A DNA stretch of 64,000 nt from Nitrospirota bacterium (GTDB taxonomy: Bacteria > Nitrospirota > Nitrospiria > Nitrospirales > Nitrospiraceae), in contig JBFMAX010000004.1 in NCBI GenBank assembly GCA_040755395.1, forward strand, positions 186,001-250,000. The letters are read 5' to 3'. The notes under the pieces were generated by a model. It saw only the letters and a list, made by a program, of their open reading frames with translations, made no database searches and was not told the DNA's origin. Made by a program: the position numbers and the translations under genes. Below, piece by piece: positions 33,467 to 41,472 of this stretch. How positions within the stretch are numbered: position 1 is the stretch's first letter; each line of letters opens with the position of its first letter.

Positions 33467-33494
33467 GGGGGAGCCGGCTTGCGCCGGCTCCCCC
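33467..33494 (+). terminator. Perfect 12-bp hairpin after the PhoX-like gene
   Basis: GGGGGAGCCGGC (33467-33478), loop TTGC, then the complementary GCCGGCTCCCCC. No T-run follows, so it is terminator-like or an mRNA-end stabiliser rather than a classic intrinsic terminator. Confidence 0.55.
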
Positions 33495-33539
33495 GGACGC
33501 CGCTGACCCGCGACAGGATGCTTCCGGTCGCGCGGCCGA

Positions 33540-33761
33540 TCAACTGGCCGTCGCGCGTTTCATCCGCCGCCACCACCTCAGTCCGTACATTCCGGTCCTC
33601 GCCCGAGTCGGCCGGGGCGGGATCCGAAGCGAGCGATTTCGCCGGATGACCGGGTCCACGATATCGCCGCACGATACGCAGCGGCGCGCGAACGACACGG
33701 TCGCTCCCTCGCGAATCTCCTCCGAAACGGTCAGGCCGGCGCACCGCGAACAGCTCGTCAT
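33540..33761 (-). CDS. Small zinc-ribbon protein
   Basis: 73 residues: MTSCSRCAGLTVSEEI then RRCVSCGDIVDPVI, two CxxC knuckles of a zinc ribbon, then a basic tail. A near relative is encoded at 34083-34310. The ATG has GAGGG upstream and overlaps the stop of the coil ORF (ATGA). Role unknown; probably a small nucleic-acid or RNA-polymerase binding protein. Confidence 0.6.
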   Translation of the reverse strand: MTSCSRCAGLTVSEEIREGATVSFARRCVSCGDIVDPVIRRNRSLRIPPRPTRARTGMYGLRWWRRMKRATAS

Positions 33762-34033
33762 GGTGCAGCCCTCTGCCTCAGCTTTTGCTTCGCCCGTTCC
33801 CTGATGCGCAACAGATATTCGCGATCCCGCTCGATGGCGGCTTGGTCGCTCGGGTCGGCCAAATGTTCCGGTTCCAGGCGATGGCCCAGGGGCTCGCCGG
33901 CTTCGCTCAACAGGGCGACCCGTGGACGCTCCAACTGCGACCGGAGCTCATCCAGCAGCCGGCGACGAGCGCCGTCCCGGTTCGACGAGGCATGAACGGA
34001 GGACCTATGACCCTTGCTGGGTCGTTTCAGCAT
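33758..34033 (-). CDS. Small coiled-coil protein resembling the DksA/TraR N-terminal half
   Basis: About 91 residues from ATG 34033 (frame open to 34120). A helical hairpin is predicted: RRRLLDELRSQLERPRVALL, a DPSDQAAIERDRE stretch then YLLRIRERAKQKLRQ. The order DPxDxA followed by basic-acidic helix is like DksA's coiled-coil, but there is no zinc finger; that would follow on the next, overlapping gene (CxxC ribbon). So the DksA architecture looks split between two overlapping ORFs. Possible, not proven. Confidence 0.5.
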   Translation of the reverse strand: MLKRPSKGHRSSVHASSNRDGARRRLLDELRSQLERPRVALLSEAGEPLGHRLEPEHLADPSDQAAIERDREYLLRIRERAKQKLRQRAAP

Positions 34034-34082
34034 CCTGGAGATGGAGCGTGCCGGGCGACGCCTCGCGTCGAGCGGAACGTCT

Positions 34083-34310
34083 CTACCACGAAAGATCCGC
34101 TCCGACGGACTGCTCATCATCGCGATCGGGCGGGAGCCACGACGAGAATTCGTCCGGTTCGGTCGGGACCGGCGGGTTTCCGCGGTTTCGAAGAATCACC
34201 GGGTCTATCAGTTCTCCGCAAATCAGGCAGTGTAAGCCGACCGAGACGAACACGCCGTCTCGGAACAACTCCGGAACCATGAACCCGCCGCAGCGTTGAC
34301 AGTCCGTCAT
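34083..34310 (-). CDS. Small zinc-ribbon protein, paralogue of 33540-33761
   Basis: 75 residues with GGAGGCGGCGCC before the ATG at 34310. MTDCQRCGGFMVPELF and LHCLICGELIDPVILRNRG carry the two CxxC pairs shared with the gene at 33540-33761. C-terminus is acidic. It precedes the coil ORF on the same strand, forming a run of three small ORFs. Confidence 0.65.
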   Translation of the reverse strand: MTDCQRCGGFMVPELFRDGVFVSVGLHCLICGELIDPVILRNRGNPPVPTEPDEFSSWLPPDRDDEQSVGADLSW

Positions 34311-34737
34311 GGCGCCGCCTCCTGGCAGAACGCGGTGGATCCTACGCGGTCTTGTCGCCCGCTCGTCGGGCCCCATGATAACGGGGGAGTGTTACGGCGA
34401 GGGCCGTAGAGCGTTACGTTTGTGGAAATTCTGCGCCGACGTCGCGGGTCATTCGGAGACCGGTGAGCTGGAAACTCGACCGGGCGGCGATGTCGTCGGC
34501 AATTTACATTCGCCTAACGGCGGGGAAACATCTCCGTAACGAGCCGCAATGACCATATCCCACCTTCTTTTGGAAGGAGGCCTCGTGGCGGCGTTCCTGT
34601 CGGATCTCGCGACCGAATCGCCGGCGGAGAAGAGGCGCTGGTCGGCGCAGCGACCTCTGCGGACGCTGCGTTTCAGAGTCGTGGTACCTGCGCAAGAGGA
34701 ACGTTCATGAACAACAGCGGATGTCGGTAAGGCTTCG
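34311..34737. other. 427-bp gap with no recognised gene
   Basis: Divergent gap between the zinc-ribbon gene and the lipoprotein gene. Contains a CCTTC-TTTTG-GAAGG hairpin near 34565 with an AGGAGG tract. No conserved ORF; likely holds promoters for both directions. Confidence 0.4.
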
Positions 34738-35160
34738 ATGGTCTCGGCAATAGCGGCGGTGTGCGCCCTGTTTCTGGCGGCCGGTTGCGTCGCGAGAGCG
34801 GACGTCCACGGCTCCTACACGGGACGGACCGATTGGATCGAGATCGGGCGCACCACTCGCGACGAGGTTCTCGCCCGCTTCGGCGACCCCGACTCAACGG
34901 CGCCGCTCCCGAGCGGTGCGATCGCCGTGTATCGGGTGGCGCCGGAGAGGCTGACGCTCCCGCCACCGAGCATCCCCACTTTCGAGGCCGGTCCGCTCGG
35001 CACCACGGCGACCAAAATGAAGCCTCTCGAACCGGGTTTGGGGACCCCGGGTCACACTCCACCGGGCGGGGAAGAACGCCTCGCCCGCGCGATCTGGATT
35101 CGCTACGATGCGCAGGGCGTCGTACAGGAACTCGGCTACGACGCGCCTCCCCCGCGATGA
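34738..35160 (+). CDS. SmpA/BamE-like lipoprotein
   Basis: 140 residues. Signal VSAIAAVCALFLAAGC with a lipobox Cys at about residue 20; then IGRTTRDEVLARFGDPDS, the 'GxTxxEVxxxFGxP' pattern of the SmpA/OmlA/BamE fold, followed by a Pro-rich linker and a strand-like end. BamE-fold lipoproteins assist outer-membrane assembly or act as small envelope factors. Convergent with a similar gene at 35194-35484. Confidence 0.65.
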   Translation: MVSAIAAVCALFLAAGCVARADVHGSYTGRTDWIEIGRTTRDEVLARFGDPDSTAPLPSGAIAVYRVAPERLTLPPPSIPTFEAGPLGTTATKMKPLEPGLGTPGHTPPGGEERLARAIWIRYDAQGVVQELGYDAPPPR

Positions 35161-35193
35161 AGAGGCCGTAACACCGTCTTCCGGCAAGAAGGG

Positions 35194-35484
35194 TCACATG
35201 GTCCGCGCCTCTCCTCCGCAGGGCAGGCGATCCCACCGGTGAAGCCGGCGTTGGGTATCGAACGTAAGGGTATAGCGCGCGCACCGTGCGCCGCGGCCCA
35301 CGAAGTCGTATTCCCAGATCGTTGTTCCGTCGTCCAGGCGCTTCAGGCGCTGAGGGTACCCGAACTTGTGGACGATCTCGTCCTGAGAGGCTTCGCGGAG
35401 CGTGTCTTCCAGATACTCGACCCGCCAGGGCGAGCAGGCGGACAGCAGCAGACACAGGACCGCTCCGGTCCAAAGCTTCAGCAT
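35194..35484 (-). CDS. Small SmpA/BamE-like lipoprotein
   Basis: 96 residues. MLKLWTGAVLCLLLSAC is a lipoprotein signal. Mature: ASQDEIVHKFGYPQRLKRL with DGTTIWEYDF, a BamE-fold pattern. Two cysteines near the C-terminus. It lies tail-to-tail with the similar lipoprotein gene at 34738-35160. Confidence 0.65.
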   Translation of the reverse strand: MLKLWTGAVLCLLLSACSPWRVEYLEDTLREASQDEIVHKFGYPQRLKRLDDGTTIWEYDFVGRGARCARYTLTFDTQRRLHRWDRLPCGGEARTM

Positions 35485-35721
35485 GGCGGCCTCGAGCGGC
35501 TCGCCCCGTCAAGCGGGAAGCGGATCCGGCCGCTCCTGACTGTGTCCGGCTCTCCGGAGCCCGAGATCGCAAATATCGCGGGTTCGCGCTCGGGACGGGC
35601 GGTGATGGAAACAGAGAGCGCCATTGGTTTTTCTTCGGTTGATCGGTATGATCGATACGGACACGAGGAGAGTTCGGCGATCGAAGCAGCGGCGTCGTTG
35701 CCCGAACGTCGAACGGTCCAG

Positions 35722-36213
35722 ATGGCTATGCCGAAGTGCCCGCAATGCGGCAGTCAATGGGTGCACCAGGCTTCTCGGCAGGGCATCCGCGAATTATTGC
35801 TGGCGTGTCTGCTGATTTCTCCCTTCCGGTGCCAACTATGCGCGAACCGCTTCCTGGCTTCGCGGGCCGGTCCGGGCTTTAACCCGAGGCGGGAGTACCG
35901 GCGCCTGCCGGTTCAGTACCCCGTCTTGTTTCGGTCCGCGTCGGCGGATAGCGAAGAGAAAGAACAGGAGGGGATGACGGTCAACCTGTCGATTCGGGGT
36001 TGTACGGTCAGGAGCGACGCGCCGCCGGCCAGGGGCGCGCGGCTTCGCCTCCGCATCCATACGATGGACGGCGAGCCGCCGCTGGAGATCGACGGAGCGG
36101 AAGTCCGGTCGGTGAAGGACACCCGGATCGGGCTGCTGTTCTCGGACATCCACCCGCAGGAACGGGCACGTCTTCGTCGGATCATCGCCCGTCGCCTGAG
36201 ACAGTCCGCATGA
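35722..36213 (+). CDS. Zinc-ribbon plus PilZ domain protein
   Basis: 163 residues from ATG 35722. N-terminal zinc-ribbon-like pairs MPKCPQCGSQW and RCQLCANRF (Cys about 6, 9 and 39, 42), then a PilZ domain: RREYRRLPVQYPVLF near 55 (the RxxxR part) and NLSIRGCTV near 90 (the [D/N]xSxxG part). PilZ binds cyclic di-GMP; this fused ribbon suggests a protein or nucleic acid partner. Gene stands alone. Confidence 0.8.
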   Translation: MAMPKCPQCGSQWVHQASRQGIRELLLACLLISPFRCQLCANRFLASRAGPGFNPRREYRRLPVQYPVLFRSASADSEEKEQEGMTVNLSIRGCTVRSDAPPARGARLRLRIHTMDGEPPLEIDGAEVRSVKDTRIGLLFSDIHPQERARLRRIIARRLRQSA

Positions 36214-36342
36214 ATCGCTGGCTCTCCCCACACCACGAGAATGCGGGTGGTGCCGATCTGGGCGCCCGTCCGCGCGCAGCGGGGTCCCTACACCGGGCGG
36301 GGTGCGAGCACGGACGGGCTGGTCGGCGACGGGACCCGCATT

Positions 36343-36765
36343 CTAAGCCATCGCCTCTTGTTCGATGAAGCCGCGCACCCGCTGCTCGATCTGATCGCGC
36401 ACCTTCCGAAACACCGCCAGCCGTTCCTCGAACGTGCCCGTCGCGGCCGCCGGGTCCTCGAAGCTCCAATGCGAGAGCTTCGGCGCGCCGGGGAACATCG
36501 GACAGGATTCTTTAGCCCGGTCGCACACGGTGATGACCCGATCGAAGCGCTCGCCCAGATAGGTATCGACGCGCTCGGAGACGTGACGGGAGATGTCGAT
36601 CCCGATTTCGCGCATCGCCTCCACCGCATAGGGATTGAGGCCGGCCGGATGGGTGCCGGCGCTGGCGACCAGGAAGCGGTCGCCCGCAAGATGGCGCAGG
36701 AACCCTTCGGCCATCTGGCTCCGGGCGGAATTGCCGGTGCAGAGAAACAGCACTTTCTTCTTCAT
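36343..36765 (-). CDS. arsC: Arsenate reductase (thioredoxin-type, LMW-phosphatase fold)
   Basis: 140 residues from ATG 36765. FLCTGNSARSQMAEG holds the CX5R phosphatase loop (Cys about 9); later Cys residues (CDRAKESCP) provide the shuttle pair at about 81-88. It reduces arsenate to arsenite for export by Acr3. Last gene of the ars operon, 75 bp downstream of acr3. Confidence 0.9.
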   Translation of the reverse strand: MKKKVLFLCTGNSARSQMAEGFLRHLAGDRFLVASAGTHPAGLNPYAVEAMREIGIDISRHVSERVDTYLGERFDRVITVCDRAKESCPMFPGAPKLSHWSFEDPAAATGTFEERLAVFRKVRDQIEQRVRGFIEQEAMA

Positions 36766-36839
36766 AATCTTCTCAGCGTCGTCTTTTCTTTTTTCTTTCA
36801 CCACGATCCCTGACCCTCACTCCTTACCCCGCTATCCCG

Positions 36840-37931
36840 TTACCCCTTCCCCTCCCCATGGGGGAACCAATGTCTCGTACGGTTGCAGACCGCGCACACC
36901 GACAGCATGACGGGCACTTCGACCAGCACGCCGACGACGGTGGCCAGCGCGGCTCCGGATCCTGGACCGAAGAGCGCGATGGCCGTGGCGACGGCCAATT
37001 CGAAAAAATTGCTCGCGCCGATCAAGGCGCCGGGCGCCGCGACGGCGTGTTCCACCTTGAGCGTCTTCATCGCGCCGTAGGCGAGGGCGGCGTTGAGATA
37101 GACTTGCAGCAGGATGGGCACGGCGATCAAGGCGACGTGCAGCGATTTCCCCGTGATGTTGTCGGCCTGAAAGGCGAAGATCAACACCAAGGTCGCCAGC
37201 AAGGCCAGGATGGTCACCGGAGCGAAACGGGGCAAAAGGACCTGCTCGAACCATTGCCGGCCCCGTCGGGCGATGAACCAGGCGCGCAGGGTCGTGCCCG
37301 CCGCCAGGGGGATCACGATGAAGGCGACGACGGAATACAGCAGGACTTCAAACGGCACCGACAGCGACGAGGCGCCGCTGACCAACAGGCCGACGATCGG
37401 CGCGAACAAGACCAACATGATCAGGTCGTTCACGGACACCTGCACCAGCGTGTAGGCCGGATCGCCGTCCGTGAGATAACTCCACACGAACACCATCGCC
37501 GTGCAGGGCGCCGCGGCCAGGATGATGCAGCCGGCGATGTACTGGTCGGCTTCGGCCGGCATGAGCCACGGCGCAAAGGCGTGGCGAAAAAACAACCAGG
37601 CGATGAGCGCCATCGAAAAAGGCTTGACGACCCAGTTGACGAGCAGCGTCACCGCCAGGCCGCGCGGCCGCCGGCCGACCTCCCGCACGGCGGCGAAGTC
37701 CACTTTCATCATCATCGGGATGATCATCAGCCAGATAAGCAGCGCGATAGGCAGGTTGACGTGGCTGTCGTGGCCGAATTCCAGGCTCCTGAGCCCGTCG
37801 ATCAGCGCCGGCGCGCTCTTGCCGAGCAGCACGCCGGCGATCATGCAGAGCCCGACCCAGAGGCTCAGATAACGCTCGAACGGGTTCAGTCGTTTGACGG
37901 CCGGTCGGACGACCGGAACGGCGAGTTCCAT
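36840..37931 (-). CDS. acr3: Arsenite efflux transporter Acr3
   Basis: 363 residues with about ten membrane helices. Landmarks: PCTAMVFVWSYLTDGD (the conserved Cys of Acr3 carriers) and the second-half ALIGASNFFELAVATAIALFGPGS. It exports arsenite from the cell. The start is only 4 nt from the arsM stop, so it is in the same transcript. Confidence 0.93.
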   Translation of the reverse strand: MELAVPVVRPAVKRLNPFERYLSLWVGLCMIAGVLLGKSAPALIDGLRSLEFGHDSHVNLPIALLIWLMIIPMMMKVDFAAVREVGRRPRGLAVTLLVNWVVKPFSMALIAWLFFRHAFAPWLMPAEADQYIAGCIILAAAPCTAMVFVWSYLTDGDPAYTLVQVSVNDLIMLVLFAPIVGLLVSGASSLSVPFEVLLYSVVAFIVIPLAAGTTLRAWFIARRGRQWFEQVLLPRFAPVTILALLATLVLIFAFQADNITGKSLHVALIAVPILLQVYLNAALAYGAMKTLKVEHAVAAPGALIGASNFFELAVATAIALFGPGSGAALATVVGVLVEVPVMLSVCAVCNRTRHWFPHGEGKG

Positions 37932-37935
37932 CGCG

Positions 37936-38766
37936 TCACTCCTTCGCGCTGATCGGCGGTTTCGTCGCCCGGACGAAGGCGCTCATGAACGCGCCGTCCA
38001 CGAGCGGCGCGATCGCGTCGGCATCGAGCCCGGATCCGCTGAGAAACTGCTTCGCGTCCTCGGCGCGATATACGCGGGTCGGCTCGATGGAAATCCCGAC
38101 GAAGCCGGCTTGCTCCAGCTTGGCCCGGTACGCGGCTTCCTCCAGCGCGCCGGCCACGCAGCCGGCCCACAGCTCCAGGCTTTTGCGAATGTCGGCCGGG
38201 ACGGTCCTGCGGACCACGATGTCGGAGACGGCCAGTCGGCCGCCCGGTTTCAGCACGCGGAAGGCCTCGGCCAGTACGCGATCCTTGTCGCCGGAGAGAT
38301 TGATGACGCAGTTGGAGATGATGATGTCCACCGCGCCGTCGGGAAGCGGGATGTTCTCCATCTCCCCTTTGAGGAATTCCACGTGTTCGACGCCCGCCTT
38401 GCGCTGGTTCTCGCGGGCGAGCGCCAGCATCTCATCGGTCATGTCCAGGCCGTAGACCTTGCCGGTCGGCCCCACCCGCCTGGCGGAGAGCAGCACGTCG
38501 ATGCCTCCGCCTGAGCCCAGATCCAGGACCGTTTCACCCGGGCGGAGTTGCGCCAGTGCCACCGGGTTGCCGCAGCCCAACGACGCAGTGACGGCTTCTT
38601 CCGGCACCTGAGCCCTGTCGCTCGCTTCGTACAGATCGGACGTGATGGGGTCCCATGCCTGCGGCGAAGCTGCCGTCCCGCAGCAGGAGCTGCGGCCGGA
38701 TTTCACTTGCAAGGCCGCCTGCGCGTACCTGGTTTTGACGGTCTCTCGAATGTCCTGAGTGTTCAT
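37936..38766 (-). CDS. arsM: Arsenite S-adenosylmethionine methyltransferase
   Basis: 276 residues from ATG 38766, with GAGGAGGACGCC before it. SAM motif [21 protein letters not shown]; As-binding cysteines in SSCCGTA near 28, SLGCGNP near 63 and LWAGCVAG near 200. It methylates arsenite to volatile or less toxic species. Sits between arsR and acr3. Confidence 0.9.
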   Translation of the reverse strand: MNTQDIRETVKTRYAQAALQVKSGRSSCCGTAASPQAWDPITSDLYEASDRAQVPEEAVTASLGCGNPVALAQLRPGETVLDLGSGGGIDVLLSARRVGPTGKVYGLDMTDEMLALARENQRKAGVEHVEFLKGEMENIPLPDGAVDIIISNCVINLSGDKDRVLAEAFRVLKPGGRLAVSDIVVRRTVPADIRKSLELWAGCVAGALEEAAYRAKLEQAGFVGISIEPTRVYRAEDAKQFLSGSGLDADAIAPLVDGAFMSAFVRATKPPISAKE

Positions 38767-38791
38767 GGCGTCCTCCTCATTTCTCATCCAA

Positions 38792-38803
38792 CAACAATTG
38801 TTG
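38792..38803. promoter_or_regulatory. ArsR operator-like palindrome between arsR and arsM
   Basis: CAACAATTGTTG, a perfect 12-bp palindrome with TCAAC/GTTGA half-sites like those at 39170-39183; suggests a second repressor site before arsM. Confidence 0.5.
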
Positions 38804-38828
38804 ATGAATACGGCCAAAAAAAAGACTA

Positions 38829-39155
38829 CTACCGACAGCAGCGCGAAGGGTTCGCGAACAGTTTCGTGCCGTCCCTCATCGCGCCGGCGAGCTTGACGAC
38901 ATCATCGAACGCCTCCGGAGCCAGCGAATAGTAGTTCCAGCGCCCTTCACGCCGATCTCTGATGAGGCCGGCTTCTTTGAGGATCTTCAGATGAAAAGAC
39001 AGCCGGGACTGTCCCGTCTCCAACGCCTCGGTCAGATCGCAGACACATTGCTCGCCGCTGCTGAGGAATTCCACGATCTTTAGGCGCGTTTCGTCGGCCA
39101 GCGCGTGGAACAGTCGCGCGGCTCGCGTCACATCTTGCGTCGCCGTCTGCGGCAT
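38829..39155 (-). CDS. arsR: ArsR-family metalloregulator
   Basis: 108 residues from ATG 39155. Winged-helix HTH with ALADETRLKIVEFL and SRLSFHLKILKEAGLI; the metal-sensing motif EQCVCDL near residue 35. Represses the ars operon until arsenite binds the cysteines. First gene of the operon; an operator-like site lies 15 bp upstream. Confidence 0.92.
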   Translation of the reverse strand: MPQTATQDVTRAARLFHALADETRLKIVEFLSSGEQCVCDLTEALETGQSRLSFHLKILKEAGLIRDRREGRWNYYSLAPEAFDDVVKLAGAMRDGTKLFANPSRCCR

Positions 39156-39169
39156 GGGCTGAAGATATA

Positions 39170-39183
39170 TCAACAAAAGTTGA
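39170..39183. promoter_or_regulatory. ArsR operator-like palindrome upstream of arsR
   Basis: TCAAC-AAAA-GTTGA, preceded by ATATA. Likely the main operator. Confidence 0.55.
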
Positions 39184-39197
39184 TTTGTCAATCCTTC

Positions 39198-39248
39198 CTT
39201 CTCCCTGCCTCTCCATCATTTCGCGGGGAGGGGAGAGAGGTCAGGGGG
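39198..39248. repeat. C-rich/G-rich palindrome (degenerate)
   Basis: TCCCTGCCTCTCC against GGGGAGGGGAGAGAGGTCAGG, downstream of the ars promoter region. Confidence 0.5.
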
Positions 39249-39293
39249 AAAGCTGACAGCTATAGGGGATTCTGCGCCGTTCGCGTGGAGAAT

Positions 39294-39806
39294 TCAGTGG
39301 CGGGTGTGCCGAAGCATGGTGATGAATCCAATGAGGCGGTCCAGCGTGCTCGGGGCGATCTCGATGAACTGAATGCCCATGCCGGGCAGCAGGACGTGGC
39401 GTTCCGGCTTCCGGCGGATCCAGGCGACCTTGCCGGAGGCGGTGAGTCTGACCCAGGGACGGTCCGGCAGGGCGAACCCCACCGTCAATGCCGTACCGGT
39501 CGGCAGCGGCGCAACGGTTTCGATGAAGAGTCCACCTCCGCCGATGCCGGAGGTCATCCCTTCGAACGATCGACCCCCCTCCGTCGCATATGTCACTCGC
39601 AGGGCCAGGGAGGTTCGCGGGTGCAGCCTGGTTTGGGTTCCGTGCCGCTCCGAGGCTGCCGAGTCGAGCCACCGGATGAGCGCGCTCCACGGAACGGTGC
39701 GCAATGGTTCGCCCTGGGCGCTCAAGACGGAGATCAACTCCTGTTCGATGTCGAGCGCAAGGATTTTCCCCGCATGTGCGTCGGACGCTGATCCCTGCAG
39801 TTTCAT
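39294..39806 (-). CDS. PilZ-domain protein
   Basis: 170 residues. An N-terminal beta-rich half (KILALDIEQELISVLSAQGE) leads to a PilZ-like domain: HPRTSLALRVTYA, TSGIGGGGLFIET (replacing the typical DxSxxG with TSGIGGGG), and GMGIQFIEI. It may bind cyclic di-GMP or be a PilZ adaptor that has lost part of the motif. Not part of the ars operon by strand break and repeat. Confidence 0.65.
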   Translation of the reverse strand: MKLQGSASDAHAGKILALDIEQELISVLSAQGEPLRTVPWSALIRWLDSAASERHGTQTRLHPRTSLALRVTYATEGGRSFEGMTSGIGGGGLFIETVAPLPTGTALTVGFALPDRPWVRLTASGKVAWIRRKPERHVLLPGMGIQFIEIAPSTLDRLIGFITMLRHTRH

Positions 39807-40043
39807 CGGTTCATCCGGGCTTCACGTGTCTGGTCGTAGATGTACGATGAACCGTGCAAGAGACGGTCCATGCCTGCAATCTCGAAAGGCAAGCGTGGCA
39901 CAATCGTCCCGCCGGCACCCGCCTCCGGCGGGGTCGGAATTTGACCATGTTCGCTCCAATTTGTGCCGGACCGCCGGCGGCATGACGGTGTAGTCGAAGG
40001 AATAACCGGGTCGGCGCGCGGGTTTCTCAGCGTAAAGAGTTGT

Positions 40044-40203
40044 CATGAGCCTTCGGCTCACCCTGTTTGACCCGTTGCTTGCACCCGTTGCAACGAGAAG
40101 AGCAACGGGTACCCGGGGCAACGGGTACCCCGAAGATGCCCTATCCGGTCCTCCTCACCTTTCTCCTCTCCCCCAGTCTGGGGGAGAGGGGAGGGTGAGG
40201 GGG
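40044..40203. repeat. Composite nested palindromic repeat (second copy of the 3381 type)
   Basis: ATGAGCCTTCGGCTCACCC, then nested arms CCCGTTGC (40071-40078) and ACCCGTTGC (40083-40091) with GCAACGGGT (40102-40110 and 40118-40126), then a CTCTCCCCC/GGGGGAGAGG palindrome to 40203. Much of the 39807-40279 gap is repeat. Confidence 0.8.
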
Positions 40204-40279
40204 CATTTTCAGAGCAGTTTCTGCGGCGCTGGTTCAATCGGCGTCGGAGGTATACAATGGGCGGCGGAAGGAGAACAGG

Positions 40280-41368
40280 ATGCCTCGCGTGTTGGTGTTG
40301 GGCGCCGGAAAGATCGGTTCGCTGGTCGCCTGCCTGCTGGCGGACAGCGGCCGGTACGACGTCCATCTGGGAGATGTCACCCTGGATGCGCCCAAGCGCC
40401 TGGCCGAAGACCTGGCCCTGGAGCGCCTCACGCCCTGCGCGTTGGATGTCCGCCGTCCCGAAGTCGTCGGGGAGTATCTGCGCGCCCATTCCTTCGAGGC
40501 CGTCGTTTCGAGCCTCCCGTATTTCTGCAATCCCGCGGTCGCCGAATTGGCCCGCGCGCATCACCTGCATTACTTCGACCTGACCGAAGACATCGAAGTG
40601 ACGGAGCGGATCAAGGCGCTCAGCAAGGGATCGGATCGCGCGTTCGTGCCGCAATGCGGGTTGGCGCCGGGATTCATCAGCATCGTGGCGCAGGAACTCA
40701 TGACGCACTTCGAGGCGCTGGACACGGTGAAACTGCGGGTGGGGGCTCTCCCGGTCAATCCGAGCAACGCCCTCAAGTATTCGCTCACCTGGTCCACCGA
40801 CGGGCTGATCAACGAGTACGGGAACCTGTGCGAAGGCATCGAGGGCGGGAAGAAAGTGACGCTCCTGCCGCTGGAGGGGTACGAAACCATCGAGGTCGAC
40901 GGCTTGCTGTACGAAGCCTTCAACACCTCGGGCGGACTCGGTACGCTGGCGGACACCTACGCCGGCAAGGTCCGCACGATGAACTACAAGACCCTGCGGT
41001 ATCCCGGGCATTGCGAGAAAATCCATCTGCTGATGAAAGATTTGAAGCTCAACGAGGACCGGGAGACGTTGAAACGGGTCCTGGAGAACGCCATCCCGCA
41101 GACGTTGCAGGATGTGGTGCTCATCTACGCGTCGGTCACCGGAAAGCGCCAGGGAGCGTTGTTCGAGGAAACCTATGTGAAGAAGATCTATCCGCAGACC
41201 ATCCGCGGCCGGCTCTGGTCGGCGATTCAGGTGACGACCGCCTCGGGCCTGTGCAGCGTGATGGACATCGTGCTCAGCGATCCCTCGGCGTACAAGGGAT
41301 TTGTCACGCAGGAGACGTTTCCGTTGCGCCGCGTGCTGGAGAATCGATTCGGGGCGTGGTTTCGATGA
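40280..41368 (+). CDS. Saccharopine dehydrogenase-family enzyme, probable lysine 6-dehydrogenase
   Basis: 362 residues with GGAGAACAGG before the ATG. NAD(P)-binding VLGAGKIGSLVACLLADSG, then FDLTEDIEVTERI and PQCGLAPGFISIVAQEL, the family's conserved core. Saccharopine-DH-like proteins with this layout include lysine 6-dehydrogenase and carboxynorspermidine synthase. The following gene encodes an ALDH7-type enzyme for aminoadipate semialdehyde, so deamination of lysine to allysine is the favoured role. Polyamine use is the alternative. Confidence 0.75.
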   Translation: MPRVLVLGAGKIGSLVACLLADSGRYDVHLGDVTLDAPKRLAEDLALERLTPCALDVRRPEVVGEYLRAHSFEAVVSSLPYFCNPAVAELARAHHLHYFDLTEDIEVTERIKALSKGSDRAFVPQCGLAPGFISIVAQELMTHFEALDTVKLRVGALPVNPSNALKYSLTWSTDGLINEYGNLCEGIEGGKKVTLLPLEGYETIEVDGLLYEAFNTSGGLGTLADTYAGKVRTMNYKTLRYPGHCEKIHLLMKDLKLNEDRETLKRVLENAIPQTLQDVVLIYASVTGKRQGALFEETYVKKIYPQTIRGRLWSAIQVTTASGLCSVMDIVLSDPSAYKGFVTQETFPLRRVLENRFGAWFR

Positions 41369-41419
41369 CAGAATAAGCGAGTCGCGGATCGCGGATCGCG
41401 GATCGCGGGTCGCGGACAG

Positions 41420-41462
41420 AACCGCTGCTCGCTATGAGCTATTCGCTGTTTGCTACGGGCTG
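41420..41462. repeat. GCTATTCGC word repeat
   Basis: GCTCGCTATGAGC then TATTCGCTGTTTGC words, right before the ALDH start. Confidence 0.4.
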
Positions 41463-41472
41463 GAGTTCACGT

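Noticed and set aside
33540-34120. Frameshifted single DksA gene
   Set aside because: The ribbon ORF has its own start, ribosome site and a free-standing paralogue, so two genes are at least as likely as an error; left as a finding, not a pseudogene call.
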